Below are positions 17,011 to 25,005 of a stretch of 64,000 bases of DNA, piece by piece. The number at the start of each line of letters is the position of its first letter. Position 1 is the first letter of the stretch. A program made the translations under genes and the position numbers. The DNA lies in assembly GCF_900113485.1 (NCBI RefSeq), contig NZ_FOPM01000015.1:46654-110653 (forward strand), written 5' to 3'. The DNA is from Methylobacterium gossipiicola. GTDB taxonomy: Bacteria > Pseudomonadota > Alphaproteobacteria > Rhizobiales > Beijerinckiaceae. Below the pieces are notes generated by a model, which was given only the letters and a program-made list of their open reading frames with translations, was not told where the DNA came from and ran no database searches.

Positions 17011-17030
17011 CCCTCTCCCGGAAGAGAGGG
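17011..17030. repeat. Short hairpin CCCTCTC/GAGAGGG
   Basis: CCCTCTC at 17011-17017 and GAGAGGG at 17024-17030 form a perfect 7-bp stem with loop CCGGAA. It lies in the gap between the ABC ATPase and the first permease. The arm sequence matches the family of hairpins at 3998, 6307 and 50572. It may act as an mRNA-stability element within the operon. Confidence 0.5.
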
Positions 17031-17129
17031 GACCCGCGTCCGTGACAGATTGCATGGAGCAGCCGGGGAGAGGATCGGTCCGGGATTGTGGGCTTCGCCC
17101 GCCGGAAAAGGCCGGGGCCGATAGCCGGC

Positions 17130-18725
17130 TCAAGACACGGCCGCCAGGGCGTCGGCCGGTGCGGCGGCGATGGGAGCATGGGCCTCCGCTTCGCCGGCCC
17201 CGCCCATGAGCAGCCCCACGGCGGCGCGGCTCGTCTGGCTCGTCGGCACCGGCGACGACAGGGCGCCGGCATGCAGGACCGCGATGGAATCGGCGACCTC
17301 GAACAGCTCGTCGAGGTCCTGGCTGATGACCAGGACGGCGCAGCCGCGCCCGGCGAGATCGAGCACCGCCTGCCGGATATGGGCGGCCGCCGCCGCATCG
17401 ACGCCCCAGGTGGGTTGGTTGATGACGAGGATGCCGGGCTCGGCGAGGATCTCGCGTCCCACCACGAATTTTTGCAGGTTGCCGCCGGAAAGCGTGCCGG
17501 CGGCGGGGTCGGGGCCGGCCTTGCGCACGTCGAACGCCTCGATGATCCGCCGGGCGAGGTCCCGCGCCGCCCCGAGGCGCAGCAGGCCGAAGCGGCTCAA
17601 CGGAGCGGTGGCGTGGCGCGAGAGCAGGGCGTTCTCCGAGAGGCTCATGCCCGGCGCGGCGGCGTGGCCGTTGCGTTCCTCCGGCACGAAGGCGGCGCCG
17701 AGGCGGCGGCGGGCATTGATGCCGAGGGTGCCGGCGGGCCGGCCGTCGAGGCGCACGGCCTCCGGATTCGGGGCGCGGCGCTCGCCCGACAGGGCGTCGA
17801 ACAGCTCCGCCTGCCCGTTGCCGGCGATGCCGGCGATGCCGAGAATCTCGCCCTCCGCGACAGTGAGGGAGAGGTCGCGCAGGGGCGTGGCGTGCAGGCC
17901 CGGCGCCGGCAGGGTGAGGTGATCGACCACGAGGCGGTCGGCGCTCCTGGGCCGGTTCGCCTTCGGCCGCACCTCGCGCACCTGGGTGCCGACCATGAGG
18001 GCGGCCAGCGAGCGGGCGGTCTCGGCCTGCGGATCGCAGGTGCCGACGACCCGGCCGCCGCGCAGGATCGTGGCGCGGGTGCAGAGGCGGCGGACCTCGT
18101 CGAGGCGGTGCGAGATGTAGAGGAGCGCCCGGCCCTCGTCGCGCAGGCGCTCCAGCACCGTGAACAGGGCCTCCGCCTCGCCCGGCGTCAGCACCGAGGT
18201 CGGCTCGTCGAGGATCACGAGCTTCGGGTCCTGCAGCAGGCAGCGCACGATCTCGATGCGCTGGCGCTCGCCGGCCGACAGCGACCAGACCGGCCGCGCC
18301 GGATCGAGGTGCAGGCCGTAATCGCGGCCGAGACCGGCGATCCGCTCCGTCAGGGCGCGCCCCCTCAAGGCCGGCGGCATCACCAGGGCGATGTTCTCGG
18401 CCACCGTCAGGTTCTCGCAGAGCGAGAAGTGCTGGAACACCATGCCGATGCCCAGCGCCCGGGCGGCATCGGGGTTGGCGAGGCGCACGATGTCGCCCCG
18501 ATGGGTGACCACGCCCTCCGTCGGCTCCAGCAGGCCGTACAGGATCTTCATCAGGGTCGATTTGCCGGCCCCGTTCTCGCCCAGGAGGGCGTGGACCTCG
18601 CCGGCCCGAATCTCGAGGTCGATGCCGTCATTGGCGGTGAAAGCGCCGAAGCGCTTGACGATGCCGTAGGCGCCGAACAGCGGCGTCGGCCCCCCGCGCG
18701 GAGCGTGTGCGACGGTGGCGTCCAT
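17130..18725 (-). CDS. ABC transporter ATPase, double-domain, nucleoside/purine importer
   Basis: A 531-residue cytoplasmic protein with two ATPase domains in tandem. Domain 1 has Walker A GENGAGKST (about 46-54), signature LSAGERQR and Walker B KLVILDEPTSVLT. Domain 2 has the degenerate GIAGNGQAEL instead of a full Walker A, the signature LSGGNLQK and GILVINQPTWGVDA in place of a normal Walker B, a frequent asymmetry in sugar/nucleoside importers. Its ATG shares one base with the TGA of the upstream 8-oxoguanine deaminase, so the two are coupled. Confidence 0.9.
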   Translation of the reverse strand: MDATVAHAPRGGPTPLFGAYGIVKRFGAFTANDGIDLEIRAGEVHALLGENGAGKSTLMKILYGLLEPTEGVVTHRGDIVRLANPDAARALGIGMVFQHFSLCENLTVAENIALVMPPALRGRALTERIAGLGRDYGLHLDPARPVWSLSAGERQRIEIVRCLLQDPKLVILDEPTSVLTPGEAEALFTVLERLRDEGRALLYISHRLDEVRRLCTRATILRGGRVVGTCDPQAETARSLAALMVGTQVREVRPKANRPRSADRLVVDHLTLPAPGLHATPLRDLSLTVAEGEILGIAGIAGNGQAELFDALSGERRAPNPEAVRLDGRPAGTLGINARRRLGAAFVPEERNGHAAAPGMSLSENALLSRHATAPLSRFGLLRLGAARDLARRIIEAFDVRKAGPDPAAGTLSGGNLQKFVVGREILAEPGILVINQPTWGVDAAAAAHIRQAVLDLAGRGCAVLVISQDLDELFEVADSIAVLHAGALSSPVPTSQTSRAAVGLLMGGAGEAEAHAPIAAAPADALAAVS

Positions 18726-20089
18726 CAGGCGGTTCCGAACAGTGCATGGGCGAGGCGGGTGTGCTCCTCGCGCAAACGCCCGGTCTCGATCCCCAGGGGA
18801 TGGCCGTCGAGGACGCGCCAGGCGCCCGCGACCATCACCCGGTCGGCCCGGTGCGCCCCGCACAGGACCAGGGCGGCGAGGGGATCGTGCGCGCCGGAGA
18901 AGCGGAGTTCGTTGAGGGTGAACAGGGCGAGATCCGCCTCGCGACCGGCCTCGATGCGGCCGATATCGGAGCGGCCGAGGCAGCGGGCCGAGCCCTCCGT
19001 GGCCCAGCGCAGGGCATCGCGATGCGTGACGGCCTCGGCCCCGTAGGTGAGGCGCGAGAGCATGAGGGCGTGGCGCACGCCCTCGATGAGGTTGGAATTG
19101 TCGTTGGAGGCCGAGCCGTCGACGCCGAGGCCGACGGGCGAGCCCGCCGCTTCGAGCTCGCAGGTGCGGCAATGGCCGGACGCCAGCACCATGTTGGAGG
19201 TCGGGCAGTGGCAGATGCCGACGCCGGCGGCCCCCAGGCGCTTCACCTCGCCGTCGTCGAAATGGATGCCGTGGGCGACCCAGGCGCGCGGCCCCATCCA
19301 GCCGACCTCTTCGAGGTAATCCACCGGGCGCTGCCCGAAGGCGTCGAGGCAATAGGCGTTCTCGTCGAGGGTCTCGCCGAGATGGGTGTGCAGGCGGCAA
19401 TCGTGGCGCTCGGCGAGCACCGCGCTCTCGCGCATGAGGCGCTTGGTGACGTTGAACGGGGAGCAGGGCGCCAGTCCGATCTGCACCATGGCGCCGGGCG
19501 CGGGGTCGTGGAACAGCCCGAGCACCCGCTCGCTGTCGGCGAGAATCGTGTCGTCGTCCTGCACCAGGGCCTCGGGCGGAAGACCGCCATCCTTCTCCGA
19601 CAGGCTCATGGAGCCGCGGGTGACGAAGGCGCGGATGCCGAGCGCCCGCGCCTCCTCGACCTGGATGTCGACGGAGGCTTCGAGCCCTTTCGGGAACAGG
19701 TAGTGGTGGTCCCCCGCCGTGGTGCAGCCCGAGAGCAGCAGCTCCGTGTAGGCGAGGCGCGTCGCCATCCGGAACGCCTCCGGATTCAGCCTCGGCCAGA
19801 TCGTGGACAGGGCCTTGAGCCAGGGGAACAGCGGCTTGTCGAGGGCGACGGGATGGGCGCGGGTCAGGGTCTGGAAGAAGTGGTGGTGGGTGTTGACGAG
19901 GCCCGGGATCACCACGTGGCGCGACGCGTCGAAGGTCTCGTGCAGGGGCGTGACCGGCCTAGCGCCGGAGGGCACCGTCTCGACGATGCGGCTGCCCTCG
20001 ACCACGAGGCCGCCGCCGGCCCCGTCGGCGAGGATCGCCAGGGGATCGCGGATCCACAAACGGCGGAGCGGGGCGGGGGAGGCTGTCAT
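18725..20089 (-). CDS. 8-oxoguanine deaminase
   Basis: A 454-residue amidohydrolase. The metal-binding NTHHHFFQTLTRAHP (about 69-83), AHGIHFDDGEV, CHCPTSNMVLASG and VDGSASNDNSNLIE blocks match the family that converts 8-oxoguanine (and isocytosine-like substrates) to urate plus ammonia. Direct urate formation bypasses guanine deaminase and xanthine dehydrogenase. It sits just downstream of the Tsx-like gene (44-base gap) and overlaps the ATPase gene by one base, so substrate uptake and use are linked. Related hydroxyatrazine/melamine-type enzymes are the main alternative. Confidence 0.85.
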   Translation of the reverse strand: MTASPAPLRRLWIRDPLAILADGAGGGLVVEGSRIVETVPSGARPVTPLHETFDASRHVVIPGLVNTHHHFFQTLTRAHPVALDKPLFPWLKALSTIWPRLNPEAFRMATRLAYTELLLSGCTTAGDHHYLFPKGLEASVDIQVEEARALGIRAFVTRGSMSLSEKDGGLPPEALVQDDDTILADSERVLGLFHDPAPGAMVQIGLAPCSPFNVTKRLMRESAVLAERHDCRLHTHLGETLDENAYCLDAFGQRPVDYLEEVGWMGPRAWVAHGIHFDDGEVKRLGAAGVGICHCPTSNMVLASGHCRTCELEAAGSPVGLGVDGSASNDNSNLIEGVRHALMLSRLTYGAEAVTHRDALRWATEGSARCLGRSDIGRIEAGREADLALFTLNELRFSGAHDPLAALVLCGAHRADRVMVAGAWRVLDGHPLGIETGRLREEHTRLAHALFGTA

Positions 20090-20133
20090 GCGGCGTCCTC
20101 GGGAGCGGGTTTCACGGCGGTCGCGGCACGTCT

Positions 20134-21135
20134 CTAGAAGACGTGGAAGGCGACGCCGGCCAGGAAGCTCTTCTCTTCGGTGCCCTTGAAGGTGCGGGTT
20201 TCCACGTTGCCGAACTTGTTCAGCCAATATTGGAAGCCGATGAAGACATCGACCCGGTTCGGCTGATCGTAAACGAGCTTGCCGAGATCGAGGACGAGGT
20301 TGGTGCGGGACAGGAATTCGACCCCGCGCGGCGGGTTGAAGGCGTAGGCGCCCGGATTGTCGCTGATGCCGCGCCCTTTGGGCAGGACGATGTTGTTGAA
20401 GCCCGCGAGCGTCAGCGGCAGGCCGGTGAAGCTCAAGGGCAGGCTGTAGACGATCTCGAATTCGGGGACGGTGTTGAAGCTCTGGTCCCGGTCGGGGCCG
20501 ACGTTGAAGCCGTTGCGGTTCCATTCCTTGTAGGCGTGGACCGACAGGTTGAGGAAGCCGGCCGGAACGTCGAAGGCGAAGTTCAGGCCGCCGACGACAT
20601 CGCGCTTCTTCGAGCCGAAGGCGTCGTTCTGCGAATTGGCGTCGAAGCCGAAGGCGAGGGAGACTTCCTTGACGATCCCCGGCACCGTGAAGGCCTTGGT
20701 GCCCGTGAGCGCGTTCAGGCTCAGGGTGCCGCGATAGAGGCCGTAGGCTTCGGTGTTGCCGTAATCCTGGAAGACCGGGATGCCGCCGGGCGCGTTGGTG
20801 GTGCCGGCGGGGAATTGCGAGCCGGATTTCAGGATGTCGAGGGAGAAGAAGTTGGTGCCGTAGGCCCAGGCATCGGCATGCGAGATGTTGAGGATGTGCT
20901 TGGGCGCCTCACGGCTGCGGAAGCTGCCGTCCGGCCGCTGGATCTGGATGCCGGGCGTGACCGTGGGAAATTGATAGCGATAGCTCACCTGGGTGTCGGC
21001 GAAGAGGAAGAACGGCACTTCCTTCACCGTCGTCTCCAGCGGCGCCTTCGCCCGCTCCGGCCCGAGATCCGCCGCGCAAGCCGCACCGAACATGCCGCAG
21101 GACAGTACGATCGCCGCGAACCCCCGAACCAGCAT
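20134..21135 (-). CDS. Outer-membrane channel, Tsx/OmpK-like
   Basis: A 333-residue protein with signal peptide (MLVRGFAAIVLSCGMFGAAC, cleavage after ACA) and a beta-barrel pattern ending in LAGVAFHVF, a C-terminal Phe typical of outer-membrane proteins. FLFADTQVSYRYQFPTVTPG and SHADAWAYGTNFFSLDIL resemble the nucleoside-specific channel (Tsx/OmpK) family. Position at the head of the 8-oxoguanine deaminase / BMP transporter genes fits nucleoside or purine passage. GGAGAAGAAGA precedes the ATG. The exact family is moderately certain. Confidence 0.7.
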   Translation of the reverse strand: MLVRGFAAIVLSCGMFGAACAADLGPERAKAPLETTVKEVPFFLFADTQVSYRYQFPTVTPGIQIQRPDGSFRSREAPKHILNISHADAWAYGTNFFSLDILKSGSQFPAGTTNAPGGIPVFQDYGNTEAYGLYRGTLSLNALTGTKAFTVPGIVKEVSLAFGFDANSQNDAFGSKKRDVVGGLNFAFDVPAGFLNLSVHAYKEWNRNGFNVGPDRDQSFNTVPEFEIVYSLPLSFTGLPLTLAGFNNIVLPKGRGISDNPGAYAFNPPRGVEFLSRTNLVLDLGKLVYDQPNRVDVFIGFQYWLNKFGNVETRTFKGTEEKSFLAGVAFHVF

Positions 21136-21172
21136 TCTTCTTCTCCACAATCGCGCTTTCGGTCCGGTCACA

Positions 21173-21187
21173 GCAATGCCGGTGCCA
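21173..21187 (-). promoter_or_regulatory. Sigma-54-type -24/-12 promoter for tsx-like / 8-oxoguanine deaminase genes
   Basis: On the minus strand this reads TGGCACCGGCATTGC, an exact match to TGGCAC-N5-TTGC with GG and GC 10 bases apart. The predicted transcript start near 21161 would leave ~25 bases before the ATG, which includes the ribosome site. The spacing to the gene is ideal. An upstream activator site was not identified. Confidence 0.7.
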
Positions 21188-21457
21188 ATACGGATGTGAG
21201 GCGCCCTTTTAGGGTCTGCGTGGCCGCTCATGGTACTGCGATGCCACACAAGTCGGCTCGGGCGGGGCATAAAGGGTGTTGAACCGGCCCAAGCGCCCCG
21301 CCCGGGCACGGTGGAGCCCCGGGCCGAGTCTTCCGGTCGCGCCGGGCTTGGCGGCGCAACCGGCATGGTTTTGCCCGGCGGCTGCCCAAGCTGCGCATGG
21401 CCTGGACGCGATGCCGAAATGCGCTCGGCGTGGTCGCGCCGTGCGCGCGGAAGCGGC

Positions 21458-22342
21458 TCAGCTGCCGCGATAGGTCTGATAGCTCCACGGCGTCGCCACC
21501 AGGGGGACGTGATAGTGGCCCTCCGGCTCGGCGACGCCGAAGCGCAGGGGCACGACGTCGAGGAACGGCGGCTCCGGCAGGTCGAGGCCGAGGCCGCGAT
21601 GGTAGTCGCCCAGCCCGACCCGCAATTCGTAGGTCGCCATCGGCACCGGGCGCCCGTGGATCAGGGGCGTGTCCGTGCGCCCGTCCGCGTTGGTGACCGC
21701 GCGGGCGACGAGGGCGGCTTCCGTCGCCGACACGATCTCGAACAGATCCACCGCCACGCCGGCGGCGGGACGTCCGAGGCGGGTGTCGAGGACATGGGTC
21801 GAGACCCGGCCCGTGGTCTCCAGCGGGCCGTCTCCGCTGACCAGGGCGTCGAGGCGGATCGCGGCGATGCGCAGGACTTCCGCCTCGGCGGTCCGCCGTT
21901 CGACCGCGAATGTCGAGTCGAGGCGTTTTTCGAAGGTGGCCAGCAGGGACGCGCGGCCGTGTCGCTTGACGCAGAGGATGAACGGCAGGCCGAATTTGTC
22001 TCGATAGGCGGCGTTGAGGGCTTCGAAGCGGGCGATCTCGGCCTCCGACAGGCGGTCGAGACCGGCCGCCGCCTGCTCGGCGATGGAGGCGGCGGCGATC
22101 CGGCCGGCCCGTGCCGCCCGCCCGGCGAGCTCGGGATGTCCCGTGAGCAGGGCGAGGCGCCGCGCGTCGTCGGCGCCCTCCACGATGGCGCGCATGGCCG
22201 AAAACAGGGCCGTGACCGTGGCGTAGGGACGGCCCGCGGCGGCGCCCTCGGCGACCCAGGGCGCGTGCTCGAACACCGCCCCGAGGGTGGCGACGAACGC
22301 CGCCGGCGACGCGGCGTTGAGGGCGGACAGGTTCACGGTCAT
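21458..22342 (-). CDS. Bifunctional OHCU decarboxylase / 5-hydroxyisourate hydrolase
   Basis: A 294-residue fusion of two consecutive ureide enzymes. Residues 1-165 are 2-oxo-4-hydroxy-4-carboxy-5-ureidoimidazoline decarboxylase (HPELAGRAA at about 67 with its catalytic His; KFGLPFILCVKRHGR). Residues ~175-294 are the transthyretin-like hydroxyisourate hydrolase (VSTHVLDTRLGRPA, then the C-terminal YRGS tetrapeptide). Together they turn the uricase product into S-allantoin. The domain order is reversed relative to reaction order. It is divergent from the permease-uricase operon, matching their linked pathway. Confidence 0.92.
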   Translation of the reverse strand: MTVNLSALNAASPAAFVATLGAVFEHAPWVAEGAAAGRPYATVTALFSAMRAIVEGADDARRLALLTGHPELAGRAARAGRIAAASIAEQAAAGLDRLSEAEIARFEALNAAYRDKFGLPFILCVKRHGRASLLATFEKRLDSTFAVERRTAEAEVLRIAAIRLDALVSGDGPLETTGRVSTHVLDTRLGRPAAGVAVDLFEIVSATEAALVARAVTNADGRTDTPLIHGRPVPMATYELRVGLGDYHRGLGLDLPEPPFLDVVPLRFGVAEPEGHYHVPLVATPWSYQTYRGS

Positions 22343-22391
22343 CGTCTGCTCTTGCGCGAAATCGCGCCCATCGGCGGGCTTCTCAACGCTA

Positions 22392-22406
22392 GCAGAGGCC
22401 GGGCCA
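22392..22406 (-). promoter_or_regulatory. Candidate sigma-54 promoter for OHCU decarboxylase/HIU hydrolase
   Basis: The minus strand reads TGGCCCGGCCTCTGC, with GG-N10-GC spacing kept. Differences from TGGCACG-N4-TTGC are C for A at position 5 and C for T at position 12. It lies about 50 bases before the ATG. On its own it is weak; the exact element for the divergent permease is 194 bases away. Confidence 0.4.
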
Positions 22407-22599
22407 TCTTTTCGAACCGGGTTTCGGGAGGGCCACCCCTTCGGCGGCCCCCGCCCCGAAACCATGTCGTCCGAGGCCCGGTGCTGCCGCCTCGGCATCG
22501 CACCGCCGCCGAGGCGCGCACGGTTCTCCGATCTCCCATCGACCGAGCCGGTTCTGCTCAGCCAAGCGGCACCCCCCGCCCTCAGCCGTCTGAACTTGC

Positions 22600-22614
22600 T
22601 GGCACACGCCTTGC
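22600..22614 (+). promoter_or_regulatory. Sigma-54-type -24/-12 promoter for permease-uricase operon
   Basis: TGGCACACGCCTTGC matches TGGCAC-N5-TTGC at every fixed position, with GG and GC 10 bases apart. Transcription would start near 22626, about 44 bases before the permease ATG. It supports nitrogen-limitation control (RpoN plus an enhancer-binding protein such as NtrC), although no activator box was found by eye. Confidence 0.7.
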
Positions 22615-22669
22615 GCGACTTCGGTCCAAGCCGGGCGGGCGGGGTCCGGGCCTGAGGACGGGGGACGGC

Positions 22670-24052
22670 ATGGAACGGCGGGCAACGGCTACGCGGGCGC
22701 AGGAAGCGGCGCCGCCCGATGCGGAGCGGCTGCGCCCGCTCTCCCTCGGTCTCCTCGGTTTCCAGCACGTGCTGGTGATGTATGCGGGCGCGGTGGCCGT
22801 GCCGCTCATCGTCGGGCGCGCCCTGAAGCTTTCGCCGGAGGAGATCGCGCTCCTCGTCAGCGCCGACCTGTTCGCCTGCGGCATCGCCACCCTGATCCAG
22901 AGCTGGGGCCTGCCCGGCATCGGCATCCGTATGCCGGTGATGATGGGCGTGACCTTCGCCTCCGTCACGCCGATGATCGCCATCGGCGCCAATCCGGATC
23001 TCGGCCTCGCGACGATCTACGGCTCGGTGATCGTCGCCGGCGTGTTCGGCCTCCTCGTGGCACCCCTCGTCGGGCGGCTGCTGCCGCTGTTCCCGCCCGT
23101 CGTCACCGGCACCATCATCCTGGTGATCGGAATCTCGCTGATGCGGGTCGGGGTGAACTGGGCGGCGGGCGGCCTCGGCAGCCCCGCCTACGGCGCCCCG
23201 CTCAACCTCGGCCTCGCGGCCTTCGTGCTCGTGGCGATCCTCGCGCTGACCCGTTTCACCACCGGCTTCGTCGCCTCGGCCTCGGTGCTCATCGGCATCG
23301 TGCTGGGCATGCTCGCCGCTGCTGCCTTCGGACTCGTGGATGTGAGCAAGGTCGCGGCGGCCCCCTGGTTCGACGTGGTGCGGCCGTTCCATTTCGGCTG
23401 GCCCCGCTTCGACCTCGTCTCGGCCACCACCCTGTGCATCGTGATGATCGTGGTGATGATCGAATCGTTGGGGATGTTCCTGGCGCTGTCCGCCATCACG
23501 GCCGATCCCGTCGACGAGGCCCGGCTGAGCCGGGGGCTGCGCGCCGACGGCCTCGGCACCCTCATCGGCGGCGTCTTCAACACCTTCCCGTACACCTCGT
23601 TCTCGCAGAATGTCGGTCTCGTGGGCGTCACCGGCGTGCGCTCGCGGCGCGTCACCATGGTGGGCGGCGCCATCATGCTGGGGCTCGGGCTGATCCCGAA
23701 GCTCGCCGCCCTCGTCGAGGCGGTGCCGCCCTGCGTGCTCGGCGGCGCCGGCCTCGTGATGTTCGGCATGGTCGGGGCGACGGGCGTGCGCATCCTCGGC
23801 GCCGTCGATTACGCGGGCAACCGCAACAACCTGTTCATCGTCGCCGTGGCGGTGGGCTTGGGGATGATCCCCCTCGTGGCCCCGGCCTTCTTCAAGCAGA
23901 TGCCGCACGCGCTGCACCCGCTGCTGGAATCCGGCATCCTGCTCGCGGCGATCGCGGCGGTGCTGCTCAACCTGTTCTTCAATGGGCTCGGCAGCGCGGC
24001 ACAGGCCCGCGACGCGGCCCTGCACCAATCCCGAACGGCGGACGCTCACTGA
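22670..24052 (+). CDS. NCS2 urate/xanthine permease
   Basis: A 460-residue inner-membrane protein with about 12-14 hydrophobic helices, of the nucleobase:cation symporter-2 family. The family signature is visible as SQNVGLVGVTGVRSRRV (about residues 312-328), together with GLLGFQHVLVMYAGAVAVP near the N-terminus. It would bring in urate or xanthine with a proton or cation. The uricase gene follows after 35 bases, so urate is the favoured substrate; xanthine cannot be excluded. Confidence 0.9.
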   Translation: MERRATATRAQEAAPPDAERLRPLSLGLLGFQHVLVMYAGAVAVPLIVGRALKLSPEEIALLVSADLFACGIATLIQSWGLPGIGIRMPVMMGVTFASVTPMIAIGANPDLGLATIYGSVIVAGVFGLLVAPLVGRLLPLFPPVVTGTIILVIGISLMRVGVNWAAGGLGSPAYGAPLNLGLAAFVLVAILALTRFTTGFVASASVLIGIVLGMLAAAAFGLVDVSKVAAAPWFDVVRPFHFGWPRFDLVSATTLCIVMIVVMIESLGMFLALSAITADPVDEARLSRGLRADGLGTLIGGVFNTFPYTSFSQNVGLVGVTGVRSRRVTMVGGAIMLGLGLIPKLAALVEAVPPCVLGGAGLVMFGMVGATGVRILGAVDYAGNRNNLFIVAVAVGLGMIPLVAPAFFKQMPHALHPLLESGILLAAIAAVLLNLFFNGLGSAAQARDAALHQSRTADAH

Positions 24053-24087
24053 GGCCCGCCCCGTTTCCCATCACTCCGGAGTCGAGA

Positions 24088-24927
24088 ATGCCCCTGATCT
24101 CATCGCGATACGGCAAGGCCCGCGTCCGGGTGATGCGCCTCACCCGCGACGGTGACCACCACACGCCGCGCGAGATGACCCTGACCGTCCTCCTGACCGG
24201 CGCCTTCGACGCCGCTTGGACCTCGGGCGACAACCGGGCCTGCATCGCCACCGACAGCGTCAAGAACATCTGCAACGTGGTGGCGGGAAGGAATCTGTCC
24301 CTCGACAAGGAGGCCTATGTCGAAGCCATCGCCCGCACCTTCCTCGACACCTATCCGCAGGTCGAGGCCATCGAGATCGAGGGCGAGGAGACGCGCTGGC
24401 TGCGCCACGCCATCGCGGGCGAACCGCACGGCCACGTCTTCACCCTGGACGGCAACGGCATGGGATACGTCCGGCTGGCGGCGCGCCGGGACGGCGCGGT
24501 GCGGCAATCGGGCCTGCGCGGCTTCACCCTCATGAAGACGACGCAATCGGGCTGGTCCGATTTTGTCGACGATGGCTACCGCACCCTGCCGGATACCCGC
24601 GACCGCATCGCCGCGACCGCCATGGACGCGACCTGGACCTGGGGGGACGATCCGGCGGATCACGACGCCGCCAACGCCCGGGTGCTCGCCATCCTGCTGG
24701 AGGTGTTCGGCGCCACCTATTCGCACAGCGTGCAGGACAGCATGTACCGGATGGGCGAGGCCGTGCTGGCGGCGATCCCCGAGATCGCCGAGATCGGCTT
24801 CGCCATGCCGAACAAGCACTACATCCCCCTCGACCTCGCGCCGTTCGGCCTCGACAATTCCGGCACGGTGTTCCTGCCCACCGACGAGCCCCATGGGCAG
24901 ATCGAGGCCACCATCGGCCGGGGCTGA
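24088..24927 (+). CDS. Urate oxidase (uricase), cofactor-independent
   Basis: A 279-residue protein of the classic tetrameric uricase family, which oxidises urate with O2 to 5-hydroxyisourate and H2O2. Recognisable parts are RYGKARVRVMRL (the early Lys-bearing strand), ATDSVKNICNVVA (about 52-64, with the catalytic-site Thr), LMKTTQSGWSDF (about 150) and the C-terminal NKHYIPLDLAPFGL with the urate-binding region. The product is the substrate of the divergent fusion enzyme. The H2O2 formed would need removal; two catalase-type genes lie 20 kb away. Confidence 0.93.
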   Translation: MPLISSRYGKARVRVMRLTRDGDHHTPREMTLTVLLTGAFDAAWTSGDNRACIATDSVKNICNVVAGRNLSLDKEAYVEAIARTFLDTYPQVEAIEIEGEETRWLRHAIAGEPHGHVFTLDGNGMGYVRLAARRDGAVRQSGLRGFTLMKTTQSGWSDFVDDGYRTLPDTRDRIAATAMDATWTWGDDPADHDAANARVLAILLEVFGATYSHSVQDSMYRMGEAVLAAIPEIAEIGFAMPNKHYIPLDLAPFGLDNSGTVFLPTDEPHGQIEATIGRG

Positions 24928-25005
24928 CCCGGCGGCGCCCCCGCGACGGCGACCCATCGCCGCCCGGTGTTCCGCATCCGGGTGAACCGCCGTAGAGAGC
25001 CGGCG

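Noticed and set aside
22343..24049. Minus-strand open frame extending upstream of the OHCU/HIU gene
   Set aside because: It is antisense to the permease gene and is composed of His/Asp/Arg-rich low-complexity sequence. The real gene begins at 22342 with a conserved start.
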